This document shows, piece after piece, positions 55,571 through 64,000 of a stretch of 64,000 nucleotides of DNA. Under the pieces are notes generated by a model. It saw only the letters and a program-made list of their open reading frames with translations, did no database searches and had not been told where the DNA came from. The stretch spans positions 4,030,001 through 4,094,000 of the forward strand of contig NZ_CP145605.1 in assembly GCF_036884255.1 (NCBI RefSeq), in the 5' to 3' direction. Source of the DNA: Paenibacillus tundrae (GTDB taxonomy: Bacteria > Bacillota > Bacilli > Paenibacillales > Paenibacillaceae). Position 1 is the stretch's first letter, and each line of letters starts with the position of its first letter. A program made the translations under genes and the position numbers.

Positions 55571-55717
55571 ATTTCATACAGCGCTTGCCTATTACAGCAA
55601 GGCATTCTTCAACTTATTCGAGCGTGTTGCACTGTTCGAGCACAATGTTTCACACGTTTATTGTTTAATCATCTAAGTTAACGTAGAAACGTACATAGGT
55701 CGTTTCGATCTGACAGT

Positions 55718-55903
55718 TTATTTACGTAAATTACGATCACTCGTCAGCCTGTTCTGCTGATTCACCAGACGTCCTTCATCTGGCGTTCCTTGTTCAGGGG
55801 GTGATAGCCCTCCTGCACCATTCTCTAAGAATTGTCTTAAGTGATCTACCCTTGTGTTATCCTGTTCCAGTCTCCTGAGCGTATCTTTCACATGGTTGTC
55901 CAT
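55718..55903 (-). CDS. Small hydrophilic protein of unknown function
   Basis: A 61-residue charged protein without cysteines or hydrophobic segments: a helical N-terminal half (HVKDTLRRLEQDNTRVDHLRQFLENG), a short Gly/Pro turn region and a polar tail. AAGGAGG lies about ten bases before the ATG, so it is probably translated. It resembles small acid-soluble or cytosolic spore-associated proteins in size and hydrophilicity, but no family motif is visible. It is preceded by a GACGGG..CCCGTC hairpin that separates it from mtnU. Confidence 0.65.
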   Translation of the reverse strand: MDNHVKDTLRRLEQDNTRVDHLRQFLENGAGGLSPPEQGTPDEGRLVNQQNRLTSDRNLRK

Positions 55904-55995
55904 TGATTGATCATCCTCCTTGGTGACGGGATAGTTATCATTACCCGTCCACTGAGAGGATAAACACTTATTCTCAATATTTTATTTATTTTTAT

Positions 55996-56814
55996 TTATT
56001 TTTCACCAAAGTAAAGCCCCGGTCTCCGATCCTCAAATACCGGAATACGTCCACGAACCTCATCCACCAAGGAAGGACGAATCATTCCCGTTACGATCTC
56101 CTCCCCTTCTCCGCCCTCAGCTACAATCTCCCCCCAAGGGTCGATAACGAGAGAATGCCCGAAGAATTCCGTGTCCCCTCCCAGTCCTACACGATTACAA
56201 GCGATCACATACATCTGATTCTCGATGGCTCTGGCCGTCAGAAGTGTGCGCCAGTGATGCAGGCGAGGTTTTGGCCATTCAGCTGGTACAATCAGAGCTT
56301 TAGCCCCATTCAGAGCTAATGTCCGCGCAAGTTCCGGAAAGCGAATATCATAACAGATGGAAGCCCCTGCCGTAAGACCATTTTCCAATTCGAAAATTTC
56401 CGGCTCTGCGCCAGGCTGCAAATACTTTTCTTCATCCATTAATCGGAATAAATGCAGTTTATCGTAACGTGTTACCTCACGACCTTCCCGATCATAGGCA
56501 TACATCGTATTGTAAATTTGGTTATTGCGTTTCTCAGCAATGGAGCCACCAACAATCGAGATTTGATGCTTTTTGGCAAAAGCAGATAACCATGCTCGCG
56601 AATGTTCCCCCTCAGGGTCAGCCAGCTCATGAATTTGCTCCAAGGCGTAACCTGTATTCCACATCTCGGGCAATACAGCCAAGCCCAGATCAGGATATTG
56701 TTTCACTGCCCGCTCAAGCAATGATTGCATATGTTGATGATTAGCCTCAGGATCTCCCAATTGAATATCAGCTTGTATCAAGGCTACTCGCATTTCTCCT
56801 TGTTGTTGTGTCAT
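55996..56814 (-). CDS. mtnU: Nitrilase-superfamily omega-amidase (MtnU-like)
   Basis: A 272-residue carbon-nitrogen hydrolase. The Glu-Lys-Cys triad lies in AVLPEMWNTGY, YDKLHLF and GASICYDIRFPELAR. MtnU (YkrU) of the methionine salvage pathway hydrolyses the 2-oxoglutaramate formed when MtnE uses glutamine as amino donor. The similar NTGY.LE..HE.AD segment and the presence of an MtnE-like gene 3 kb away support this. The two genes are separated by an iron-uptake pair. Other omega-amidases are possible. Confidence 0.78.
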   Translation of the reverse strand: MTQQQGEMRVALIQADIQLGDPEANHQHMQSLLERAVKQYPDLGLAVLPEMWNTGYALEQIHELADPEGEHSRAWLSAFAKKHQISIVGGSIAEKRNNQIYNTMYAYDREGREVTRYDKLHLFRLMDEEKYLQPGAEPEIFELENGLTAGASICYDIRFPELARTLALNGAKALIVPAEWPKPRLHHWRTLLTARAIENQMYVIACNRVGLGGDTEFFGHSLVIDPWGEIVAEGGEGEEIVTGMIRPSLVDEVRGRIPVFEDRRPGLYFGEK

Positions 56815-56889
56815 GACCAGCGCTCCTCCGAAATGTAATATTGGATATCATAGCTTGATCATCCTGACGTCTGCAAGTGCACTTTTAGA

Positions 56890-56909
56890 GGTTGTTCCAA
56901 AAGTCCGCT
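56890..56909. repeat. GTTGTTC(C/A)AAAAGTCCGCTT repeat copy
   Basis: GTTGTTCCAAAAGTCCGCTT matches the left arm at 43028 with one change. It lies between the AraC gene and mtnU. Confidence 0.5.
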
Positions 56910-56914
56910 TTTGA

Positions 56915-58543
56915 CTACCTATCAGAACGCCGACCTAACAGTTCTGGCAGCAAGCTCAATAAATTCATGCGGGTAAGTGCATCACCCAAGTTCCATATCG
57001 TTTCTTCAAGCAGATATACGTGACCCTTTTTCACTGCGTTCAGCCCTTGCCAAGCAGCACTATGCATTAAAGCTTCCGTCGCCTGCCTTGCAATGGGATC
57101 TTCAGGTAACATAAGAAAAACACGGTCTCCAGCATATTGGTGCAACGCCTCAGCAGCAATTTCTTTATAGGCTCTACCTGCGGCCAACGCTTCCTGTACT
57201 TTTGCAACTGGCTTGAAGCCCAGGGGATGATATAACATTGGAGCAAGTCCAATGTTACCCATCACGAATAATCGCACACCGCGGTGATAGACAAAGACAG
57301 AAGCGGTTTCCCCTGGTTGAATGAATGCCTGGAGCTTTTGCCACATTTTCATCTCATCTTCGGTATACGTCAACCACCATTGCTCTGCCTCAGCATATTT
57401 ACCAAACCAACTTCCGATCATGTGAATACGATCGAATAGCGTCGCATGAGAGTTATACGCAAGTGTCGGTGCAATCCGGGAGAATTGTTCAAATTGCTGA
57501 TCATCGCTGCTGTCAAAAATGATTAAGTCTGGCTTCATCTCCACGGTTTCTTCCACATTAATCGGCTGCACCGCATCATATGCTCGTTGATTCAGTATCG
57601 GAAGATCCATGATCAGCATATCACCTGCCGATTCCCCGTAATACATAATGCGTTCAGGAACAGCTGGAATATTCACATCATGAGAAGAGAAGTCTTGAAC
57701 AAGTGTCTGACGCTGAAGAGATCGGTCATATTGGCGAGGAGCGAAACCCGTGGATTGGCGAAAACGTCTGCTGAAATAGTATTCATCCTTAAAACCAACC
57801 CTACTTGCAATATCTCTCAGTGGTTCATCGGATTTGCCTAGCCATTCTTTGGCGATTTGGATTCGCACATGATTCACATAATCCAGTGGCTTACGCCCTG
57901 TGAGCTGTCTAAATAACGTCGTGTATTGAGCAGGCCGCAGCCCGGCCAGCTTTGCAAGTTTTTGTACAGTGATCTCCTCAGCGTAATGCTCGTCCACATA
58001 CTTTATCGTGCTGTTTACTTTTCCTTCTGGACTCAGTTCCGTCTCCAATGAAGTATATCTGGTGATCATCATCCCCATCAGCTTCTGAAATTGCACATTC
58101 AACCCAGCATATTCGCTGTCTGTACGATAGTCACGCATAGGAAGCATGGATTCTAGAATCCCGCTCAACTGAGCGTATGCATAACCCCCCAGTTTGTTAC
58201 GATGCTCAAATAATGAACGCGTATATAATTCTGGATCATCTGTTAACACATGAAATACATCATACTCAACCGCCACATAATGTAGAGCTTGCTTATCATC
58301 ATGTTCAATCTGATAACTCTCGCCTGGAGCCAGGGGATAGATCTTGCCGGATGAAAATACATACTGCTTGTGACCTATATACAGACGTCCCGTACCTTCC
58401 TCACAAATCAAAAATGTATGTTTTCGGCAATCCTTCTCCAGCATCCTTTGTTCAGGCTGCTCCTTACGCTGCTCTATACTACCAAACCGGAACATAAATG
58501 CCGAAAAGAACAACGTGCCCTCAACCTGCTTCGACACAGGCAT
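56915..58543 (-). CDS. Btr-like AraC regulator fused to a siderophore-binding domain, second copy
   Basis: About 542 residues with the same design as the protein at 33482: N-terminal sensor (about 1-170), AraC DNA-binding domain (about 180-280: ITVQKLAKLAGLRPAQYTTLFRQLTGRKPLDYV and LRDIASRVGFKDEYYFSRRFRQSTGFAPRQY) and a FecB-type binding domain (about 305-540, PERIMYYGESAGDMLIMDLPIL). An ATG at 58570 is in frame, but GAGGTGA six bases before the ATG at 58543 is the stronger start. A Fur box lies at 58588-58602. The neighbouring lipoprotein gene at 58790 resembles its C-terminal domain and is probably its target. Confidence 0.88.
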   Translation of the reverse strand: MPVSKQVEGTLFFSAFMFRFGSIEQRKEQPEQRMLEKDCRKHTFLICEEGTGRLYIGHKQYVFSSGKIYPLAPGESYQIEHDDKQALHYVAVEYDVFHVLTDDPELYTRSLFEHRNKLGGYAYAQLSGILESMLPMRDYRTDSEYAGLNVQFQKLMGMMITRYTSLETELSPEGKVNSTIKYVDEHYAEEITVQKLAKLAGLRPAQYTTLFRQLTGRKPLDYVNHVRIQIAKEWLGKSDEPLRDIASRVGFKDEYYFSRRFRQSTGFAPRQYDRSLQRQTLVQDFSSHDVNIPAVPERIMYYGESAGDMLIMDLPILNQRAYDAVQPINVEETVEMKPDLIIFDSSDDQQFEQFSRIAPTLAYNSHATLFDRIHMIGSWFGKYAEAEQWWLTYTEDEMKMWQKLQAFIQPGETASVFVYHRGVRLFVMGNIGLAPMLYHPLGFKPVAKVQEALAAGRAYKEIAAEALHQYAGDRVFLMLPEDPIARQATEALMHSAAWQGLNAVKKGHVYLLEETIWNLGDALTRMNLLSLLPELLGRRSDR

Positions 58544-58587
58544 TGGGTTCACCTCATCATTTATATACATAGTTCATTCACCTATAT

Positions 58588-58602
58588 TGAGAATAATTAT
58601 CA
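58588..58602 (-). promoter_or_regulatory. Fur box of the second AraC gene
   Basis: TGAGAATAATTATCA matches 14 of 15 positions of the 7-1-7 consensus and lies 45 bases before the chosen start codon. Confidence 0.8.
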
Positions 58603-58674
58603 CTTCGTTATACTTTTGATTATATCGTAGGTATGCCCACGAATCCAGAAAATCGCATGAATCCATACAACAAA

Positions 58675-58707
58675 AAGAACATATCAACAAAAATGTTGAA
58701 TGTTCTT
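58675..58707 (-). terminator. Terminator of the binding-lipoprotein gene
   Basis: AAGAACAT..CAACA / TGTTG.ATGTTCTT with a short A-rich loop is followed on the minus strand by TTTTTG. It lies 83 bases past the stop. Confidence 0.85.
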
Positions 58708-58789
58708 CATGTGTGAGTGGTCACAACTAATGATTTAGCAGTATTTTCGTACTTTGATATGAAATTGAAATTAGAGCTATTTCCGTATC

Positions 58790-59809
58790 TTATGGCGTGA
58801 TCTGTTTAGGAAGTTCTTCCAAAAGCCACTCTCTAGATACCGCATCACTTGAAGCTTTGACAATATCAAATTGGTACACGTGACCTGCTTTTACCGCAGG
58901 AAGGTTCTTCCATACTGAGCTATCAAGCAGTTCTTTGGTTGATTGTTTCGCTTCCTCTGGTACAGGATTTAGAATAAAGATTCGGTCACCTGCGATTTCT
59001 GGCAGTTTCTCTGTTGAAATCTCAGCGAAGCCTAACCCTTCATCCAATACTTTCTGAATTTCTGCTGTGGGCTTCATTCCACCTGATCCATACAACAATT
59101 GAGGCAATCCTGCACCCGCCATGACGAACAAGCGATTGCCCGGATACATCGTGAACACCGACGCGGTCTCATCGGCTTCTAATCCATTCTCGTGAAGTTG
59201 CTGCCACATCGCTTCTGTCGCTTGCTGATGGGCTGTGATCCACGCTTCAGCTTCTTCCTTTTTATTCAACATATCACCTAATGTACGCATTCTATCTTCA
59301 ATCGTTGCAAACGAATCAAATGTCACTGTTGGCGCTACCTTAGAGATTGACTCATACTGGTTCTCATCACTGTTGGAGAAAATAATTAGATCCGGGTTAA
59401 GCGATAGAGACTTCTCTACGCTGATCGGGAATCCCACGTCCTCAGCTTCTGTGACTTGATCATCATACACGGTTCCTTCTTGCCGAAGTATACCTACGGG
59501 CACGACGCCGAGTGCTAGAAGATCTCCCGTAACCTCACCATGGTAAATCACTCGTTTAGGTGATACTGGAATTTCTACCTCATGGCCTGTCCAATCTTTA
59601 AATATCCGAGTTTGAGCTTCTTCGTTACTAGCTGAAGTCGCTGCTTGATCATTCTCTGTTGTTGTACCGGACTGTGCCTCACTGGCTGTGCTAGACTGTT
59701 CTGTAGAATTGGCTGTAGAAGTCGATGCCTCGTTGCCACAAGCAAGTAGAAGCATGGATAGCCACGTTAGTGTCAGTAAAACTGCCGTATTTCGTATACC
59801 TTTTTTCAT
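58790..59809 (-). CDS. Iron-siderophore substrate-binding lipoprotein
   Basis: About 339 residues. The signal peptide ends in LLAC (Cys24). A Ser/Thr/Glu-rich spacer (about 28-65) precedes a FecB-type fold with the segments SPKRVIYHGEVTGDLLALGVVPVG, LNPDLIIFSNS, and KAGHVYQFDIVKASSDAVSREW. The ATG at 59815 is only two bases from GGGGAG. The ATG at 59809 is better spaced, so I chose it. A Fur box lies at 59879-59897. It is the third solitary siderophore-binding lipoprotein here, with no permease gene adjacent. Confidence 0.9.
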   Translation of the reverse strand: MKKGIRNTAVLLTLTWLSMLLLACGNEASTSTANSTEQSSTASEAQSGTTTENDQAATSASNEEAQTRIFKDWTGHEVEIPVSPKRVIYHGEVTGDLLALGVVPVGILRQEGTVYDDQVTEAEDVGFPISVEKSLSLNPDLIIFSNSDENQYESISKVAPTVTFDSFATIEDRMRTLGDMLNKKEEAEAWITAHQQATEAMWQQLHENGLEADETASVFTMYPGNRLFVMAGAGLPQLLYGSGGMKPTAEIQKVLDEGLGFAEISTEKLPEIAGDRIFILNPVPEEAKQSTKELLDSSVWKNLPAVKAGHVYQFDIVKASSDAVSREWLLEELPKQITP

Positions 59810-59878
59810 TCCCATTTCTCCCCCTAGATCTGTTCATGTACTTTATTTCTCTGTAAAAGAAAAATCGATCTTATTAAT

Positions 59879-59897
59879 GATATTGATTATCATTATC
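59879..59897 (-). promoter_or_regulatory. Fur box of the third binding lipoprotein
   Basis: GATATTGATTATCATTATC matches the 19-bp consensus at 17 positions, about 70 bases before the lipoprotein start. It also lies about 200 bases before mtnE, on the other strand. Confidence 0.88.
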
Positions 59898-60094
59898 GAG
59901 TTGTATCATAAAACAAATCATCGTTTATGCTCAATGGACAAACGTAATTTTCTACTTTTCGTTTTGTACAAAAACCCGAAACATCCACGTGGTTAGGAAC
60001 ATCAGTGCTCTTTTCCCTCTATACAGCTCGGGATTGACGTGATAAATTAATGAATACTTATTTCCATTTTTAAATAACCGGAGTGATGATACTA

Positions 60095-61303
60095 ATGACG
60101 AATTCACAGCACAATTCAGGTCGTTCAGCCTTTACGATACCTACATCTGATGTAATGACACAGTTGCCTACACAGTTCTTCGCAAGTCTTGTGCAGAATG
60201 TGAATCGCGAAATCAACGCTGGACATGATGTCATTAATCTTGGACAAGGCAATCCCGATACACCAACGCCACCTCATATCGTAAAAACGTTGCAGGAATC
60301 GGCTGAAAACCCGCTCTATCACAAATACTCACCATTCAGTGGATATGCCTTCTTGAAGGAAGCGATTGCGAAGCGATATAAAGAAGATTACAATGTCGAT
60401 CTTGATCCAGACACAGAAGTTGCTATTCTATTTGGTGGCAAAACGGGTCTCGTTCAATTACCGCAAGTGTTACTTAATCCGGGTGACGTATGTTTGGTTC
60501 CAGATCCGGGATACCCCGATTATTGGTCTGGTGTAGCTCTTGCCAAAGCACATATGCATTTTATGCCACTGCTGGAGTCCAATGCTTTTTTGCCTGACTA
60601 CGAAGCAATCTCGGCTGAGGACAGAGCGAAGGCTAAGCTAATGTATCTGAACTATCCGAACAACCCGACATCTGCCACAGCTCCTCTTTCTTTCTATGAA
60701 GATACGGTGGAATTTGCTGTTCAGAATCAGATTGTTGTAGCTAGTGACTTTGCCTATGGTGCAATCGGATACGACGGACACCGCCCTGTGAGCTTCCTCC
60801 AAGCACCAGGTGCTAAGGAAGTCGGAATTGAATTCTACACCCTATCCAAAACGTATAATATGGCTGGATGGCGTGTAGGTTTCGCCCTTGGGAATGCGGA
60901 CATTATCTCGAAAATCAATCTATTGCAGGATCACATTTATGTCAGTCTGTTCGGCGGTATTCAATCGGCTGCAGCAGCAGCATTGACCTCCTCTCAGCAA
61001 TGTGTCACCGATCTAGTGGCACGGTATGAATCTCGTCGCAATGCGTTTTATGGTGCACTTGAGCATATCGGTTGGCAGGCTGCCAAGCCAAGTGGTTCAT
61101 TCTTCAGTTGGCTGCCTGTGCCTGAGGGTTTCACGTCTTCTACTTTTGCCGACCTACTCCTACGAGAAGCCAAGGTCGCTGTAGCTCCTGGAATTGGCTT
61201 CGGTACGCATGGCGAAGGTTATGTTCGTGCTGGGCTATTGAGTGATGAGACACGGTTACGAGAAGCTGTAGAGCGCATTGGTAAGCTTAACTTATTTAAG
61301 TAA
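60095..61303 (+). CDS. mtnE: Class I PLP aminotransferase, MtnE-like
   Basis: About 402 residues with the fold-type I aminotransferase pattern: substrate loop DVINLGQGNPDTPTP, PLP-lysine region TLSKTYNMAGWRVGFALGN (Lys in SKTYN), and LNYPNNPTSA. Long blocks such as VLFGGKTGLVQLPQ, YVSLFGGIQ and VAPGIGFG.HGEGYVR.GLL match what I recall of B. subtilis MtnE (YkrV). MtnE aminates 4-methylthio-2-oxobutyrate to methionine. In-frame GTG and ATG codons occur upstream at 60083 and 60086, but GGAG favours 60095. No S-box is visible upstream. The gene may also serve other amino acids. Confidence 0.78.
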   Translation: MTNSQHNSGRSAFTIPTSDVMTQLPTQFFASLVQNVNREINAGHDVINLGQGNPDTPTPPHIVKTLQESAENPLYHKYSPFSGYAFLKEAIAKRYKEDYNVDLDPDTEVAILFGGKTGLVQLPQVLLNPGDVCLVPDPGYPDYWSGVALAKAHMHFMPLLESNAFLPDYEAISAEDRAKAKLMYLNYPNNPTSATAPLSFYEDTVEFAVQNQIVVASDFAYGAIGYDGHRPVSFLQAPGAKEVGIEFYTLSKTYNMAGWRVGFALGNADIISKINLLQDHIYVSLFGGIQSAAAAALTSSQQCVTDLVARYESRRNAFYGALEHIGWQAAKPSGSFFSWLPVPEGFTSSTFADLLLREAKVAVAPGIGFGTHGEGYVRAGLLSDETRLREAVERIGKLNLFK

Positions 61304-61403
61304 TAATCGTACCTTTTATCGTTTGTCTTGAGATCAATTGATTTTCAGTCCGAGAAGATGGAACACAGCTAGAAATGGGAAGCATTATAGGCTGTATATC
61401 TCT

Positions 61404-61432
61404 TTGCATCTGGGGAGTTTCCATGGTATGTT
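61404..61432 (+). promoter_or_regulatory. Likely promoter of the proBA T-box transcript
   Basis: TTGCAT (61404-61409), 17 bases, then TATGTT (61427-61432), about 15-20 bases before the first T-box sequence. Confidence 0.6.
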
Positions 61433-61446
61433 ATAGAGAAATATTG

Positions 61447-61775
61447 AACGAAACGTGATGACGGGACCAGTACGAGAGGAACAAGACACGCACAGAGAGT
61501 AAATTCCATGAGGCTGCAAGAATTTACCGTGACTTCTCTCCGAAACCTACCCCTGAGCGGCCTGTTTTTATATATGCGTGTTCAAAATATAGTTTTCACT
61601 ATCGATTAGATGGGATGAAACTGGTGAATTTTTTGAACAAACATGATATGAACAGGACAGTGCCTTCTGTTACAGGGCATGAAGCCGGATGATACACTCA
61701 TCAATAAAGGTGGTACCGCGGAAGTAACAAACTTTCGTCCTTTTTATAACAAAAAGGGCGGGAGTTTTTTTTGTA
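61447..61775 (+). promoter_or_regulatory. T-box riboswitch of the proBA operon
   Basis: The canonical T-box sequence AAGGTGGTACCGCGG lies at 61707-61721. Just after it comes an intrinsic terminator, CGTCCTTTTT / AAAAAGGGCG plus a U8 run (61737-61772). Stem I carries the AGAGAGTAAATTC bulge at 61494-61506, pairing with GAATTT (61520). The internal loop ACCGTGAC includes CCG at 61527-61529, a proline codon, as specifier candidate. Uncharged proline tRNA would stabilise the antiterminator and turn on proBA. The alternative frame reads ACC (threonine). Confidence 0.9.
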
Positions 61776-61803
61776 CCTGTATAGATTTTCCTTTCAGAGC
61801 TTG

Positions 61804-61883
61804 TTCAAAATTCGCATTGCATGACGAAGTATGGCTGAGAGTTCACCAGCTTCTGATCGTACTGGATACGATACTTTTTGAAC
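61804..61883. repeat. GTTCAAAA ... TTTTTGAAC inverted repeat element
   Basis: CTTGTTCAAAATTCGC and ACTTTTTGAACATTG are inverted arms about 60 bases apart. They share the GTTCAAAA core with the element at 43028. Confidence 0.5.
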
Positions 61884-61928
61884 ATTGTTCTGTAACGAAT
61901 CATTCATTATGTTTAAGGAAGTGAAAGC

Positions 61929-63032
61929 ATGTCCTCACGTATAGTTGTTAAGATTGGTAGTAGCTCGCTTACTACGGAAGAAGGCGGACTCGACCGCGAC
62001 TCCATTGCTTTTTTTGCTGGAGAAATTGCTGCGTTGATGCAAAATGGTCATGAAGTGCTACTCGTCACATCCGGCGCTGTTGCCGCAGGATTCCGAGAGA
62101 TCGGATACGTGCACCGCCCTAAATTGCTCCATGAGAAACAAGCAGCGGCGGCTGTTGGGCAGGCATTGCTGATGCAAGCATATCAACAGGCTTTTGCGGC
62201 GCACCGCGTTACTACGGCACAAATCCTTCTGACTCGAACCGATTTTCATAGCAGAAAACGGATGGGTAACGCGGGTATGACCGTCGAGGAATTGCTGAAA
62301 CAAGGTGTTATTCCGATCTTTAATGAGAATGATACGGTATCTGTCGATGAGCTCAAATTTGGAGATAATGATCTATTGTCTGCTCTGGTCGCGAATCTAG
62401 TGAAGGCGCAACACTTGGTTATTCTGACGGATACCAACGGCCTCTACACCGCAGATCCACGCAAAGATCCTTCTGCTACGCGATACGATCGGATTACAGA
62501 AATAACAGCCGAGATTTATGCCTATGCAGGAGGTTCCGGATCATCTGTGGGTACCGGGGGTATGCGCTCTAAGGTGGATGCAGCCAAAGTAGCAACACGT
62601 GGAGGCGTACCTGTCTTTGTTGGCCGTGTGAATGAGCCTGGTGATATGCTCCAAGCTGTGGAGGGCACAGGTAAAGGAACCTATTTCGAAACCAAGCTTG
62701 CTGCTCTATCCCGTAAGAAACAATGGCTTGGCTTCATGTCTACCCCGCTTGGAACCGTCGTTGTAGACGCTGGTGCAGAGGAAGCTCTCGTGCATGGCGG
62801 ACATAGTCTTCTCCCCGTCGGTGTTCGGCGGGTGCTTGGCACCTTTCATGCCGGTGATGTCGTCGAAGTCCTTGGACCCGATGATACACTGCTTGGCCGT
62901 GGGATTGTAAATTACGATGATGACCAACTGCGACTTATCGCAGGACTACCTAGTGGTGAGGTTATCAAAACATTAAATAGCATTCATCGACTTGAGGTTA
63001 TCCATCGGGATGAATGGATTACTTTGAAATAA
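61929..63032 (+). CDS. proB: Glutamate 5-kinase
   Basis: A 367-residue enzyme that phosphorylates glutamate in the first step of proline synthesis. The amino-acid-kinase domain (1-260) has VVKIGSSSLTTEEGG, LLVTSGAVAAGF, PIFNENDTVS.DEL.FGDND and GTGGMRSKVDAAKVATRGGVPVFV. A C-terminal PUA domain (about 275-365) is present, so it is the long bacterial form. AAGGAAGTG lies before the ATG. It is followed 67 bases later by proA, and the pair is under a T-box. Confidence 0.96.
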   Translation: MSSRIVVKIGSSSLTTEEGGLDRDSIAFFAGEIAALMQNGHEVLLVTSGAVAAGFREIGYVHRPKLLHEKQAAAAVGQALLMQAYQQAFAAHRVTTAQILLTRTDFHSRKRMGNAGMTVEELLKQGVIPIFNENDTVSVDELKFGDNDLLSALVANLVKAQHLVILTDTNGLYTADPRKDPSATRYDRITEITAEIYAYAGGSGSSVGTGGMRSKVDAAKVATRGGVPVFVGRVNEPGDMLQAVEGTGKGTYFETKLAALSRKKQWLGFMSTPLGTVVVDAGAEEALVHGGHSLLPVGVRRVLGTFHAGDVVEVLGPDDTLLGRGIVNYDDDQLRLIAGLPSGEVIKTLNSIHRLEVIHRDEWITLK

Positions 63033-63099
63033 GGCTGGGCAACAGCCTTAGGTTGATTTATTTTTCATACGAATCAGAGAAAATGGGAGGAATACAACA

Positions 63100-64000
63100 A
63101 TGAGTGAAGTGAGACAAAAAGCCATTCAGGCACAAGCCGCAGTTCCACAATTGAACCGACTGACAACAGATCAGAAAAATAAAGCTCTCCTTGCCATGGC
63201 AGATGCTCTCCTAGAGAAGTCAGATATCATTATTACTGCAAATGGTGAAGATCTGGAGCGCGGTAGACAACAAGGAACGCCAGAATCTATGCTTGACCGG
63301 TTAGCGTTAAATCAAGAACGAATTGCGGGAATCGCAGAGGGACTTCGTCAGATCGTGGATCTGCCTGACCCTGTGGGTGAAGTTCTTGAAACCTTTACGC
63401 GTCCAGATGGTTTGCACATTCAGAAGTTAAGAGTACCGATCGGGCTCATTGGTATTATCTATGAAGCACGACCTAATGTGACAGTAGATGCTGCAGGGTT
63501 ATGCCTCAAGACTGGCAATGCAGTTCTACTGCGCGGCGGATCATCTGCCCTCTCCTCCAATCGCAAAATTGTTGAGGTATTACATGAGGCATTGGCAAAG
63601 ACAGATTTACCTCCAGACGCCCTACAGCTTGTGGAAGATGCTAATCGTTCGTCTGTGGACGAGATGCTTAAACTGAATGGACTGCTGGATGTCATTATTC
63701 CCCGCGGCGGAGCTTCGCTCATTCAAAATGTAGTTGCGAATGCGACAGTACCAGTCATTGAAACGGGTGCAGGCATCTGCCATACATATGTGGATGAATC
63801 TGCCGATCCGGTAATGGCAGCAGAGATTGCGATTAATGCCAAAGCGCAACGTCCATCCGTATGTAACTCTATGGAAACTCTATTAGTACACGCTGCTTTC
63901 GCAGAGCAACATCTCGCAAATATTGCGGAAAAATTCCGTGAGCTAAACGTGCTATTAAAAGGTTGCGATGCTGTGCGACGTATTGTCCCTTCTGCCCAGC
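63100..64000 (+). CDS. proA: Gamma-glutamyl phosphate reductase, partial at window end
   Basis: The first 300 residues of ProA, cut by the window. The frame begins MSEVRQKAIQAQAA after GGGAGG. It includes VPIGLIGIIYEARPNVT (NADPH site region), LRGGSSA, VIIPRGGASLI and the catalytic-cysteine segment RPSVCNSMETLL. It converts gamma-glutamyl phosphate to the semialdehyde in proline synthesis. No stop codon occurs before 64000, and about 115 residues are missing. Confidence 0.96.
   Translation, partial: MSEVRQKAIQAQAAVPQLNRLTTDQKNKALLAMADALLEKSDIIITANGEDLERGRQQGTPESMLDRLALNQERIAGIAEGLRQIVDLPDPVGEVLETFTRPDGLHIQKLRVPIGLIGIIYEARPNVTVDAAGLCLKTGNAVLLRGGSSALSSNRKIVEVLHEALAKTDLPPDALQLVEDANRSSVDEMLKLNGLLDVIIPRGGASLIQNVVANATVPVIETGAGICHTYVDESADPVMAAEIAINAKAQRPSVCNSMETLLVHAAFAEQHLANIAEKFRELNVLLKGCDAVRRIVPSAQ

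Larger units (their letters stand above)
61304..61928. other. Long leader region before proB
   Basis: About 625 bases holding a promoter (61404-61432), the T-box leader (61447-61775) and an inverted-repeat element (61804-61883). No ORF is supported in it. Confidence 0.7.

Noticed and set aside
55925..55949. Fur-like GATAGTTATCATT before the small 61-residue gene
   Set aside because: The match is poor on one arm, and the segment is the loop of a GACGGG / CCCGTC hairpin.
59816..60094. Possible S-box (SAM) riboswitch before mtnE
   Set aside because: No S-box core sequence or terminator stem is present. The region holds only the Fur box on the other strand.

Overview
The window looks like chromosomal DNA of a Gram-positive, low-to-mid GC, spore-forming Bacillales bacterium, most likely Paenibacillus. 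Reasons: strong AGGAGG-type ribosome binding sites with frequent TTG starts, Bacillus-like genes (parE-parC, nth, leuCD, proBA with a T-box, a frataxin-like Fra, an MtnU/MtnE pair, a tandem dynamin-like protein), an S-layer-homology protein, and two secreted amidases with stalk (copper-amine-oxidase-like) domains that are typical of Paenibacillus. I see no rRNA, tRNA, insertion sequence, prophage or CRISPR array. The genus assignment is inference from gene content.

Layout. 0-8 kb: a two-component system, a frataxin-like protein, an AdhA-like dehydrogenase with its divergent MerR regulator, a siderophore-binding lipoprotein, uppP and a small AAA ATPase. 8-12 kb: a DUF1540-like small protein, then two converging Fur-box-preceded units: an HpaB-family flavin monooxygenase (plus strand), and flavodoxin, an unknown protein and a nitroreductase-like protein (minus strand). 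12-20 kb: RNA-modification genes, an alkyltransferase-like protein, a MarR-regulated MFS pump, and a four-module persulfide enzyme (CoA-disulfide reductase, rhodanese, TusA, DsrE-like) behind an ArsR regulator. 20-31 kb: parE-parC, an ABC-2 exporter with an SGNH hydrolase, a secreted CAP protein, purT and an acetyltransferase. 31-39 kb: an AraC regulator fused to a binding-protein domain, a siderophore-binding lipoprotein with a ferredoxin/flavodoxin-NADP reductase, and a heterodimeric ABC exporter. 39-52 kb: a double dynamin, nth, an S-layer-type protein, a GerMN lipoprotein and paired amidases. 52-64 kb: leuCD and a LysR regulator, then mtnU and mtnE flanking a second AraC/binding-protein pair, and T-box-proB-proA (proA is cut by the window end).

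The unifying theme is iron. Seven Fur-box-like sequences are readable at about 5.95, 8.63, 12.19, 33.40, 54.44, 58.60 and 59.88 kb. They precede three solitary siderophore-binding lipoproteins, one of the two Btr-like regulators, the HpaB oxygenase, the flavodoxin operon and the Fe-S enzyme LeuCD. The flavodoxin and the NADP reductase together suggest a switch from ferredoxin to flavodoxin under iron starvation. The binding lipoproteins have no permease or ATPase here and presumably use transporters encoded elsewhere.

Other readable regulatory logic includes two direct-repeat MerR operators at adhA/adhR, a perfect 20-bp palindrome before the ArsR gene, a palindrome before the MarR-MFS operon, a perfect 10+10 inverted repeat before uppP, and the proline-type T-box. 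The best candidates for under-described biology are the converging Fur module at 8.6-12.2 kb, the Fur box on the leuCD promoter, and the fused persulfide enzyme.
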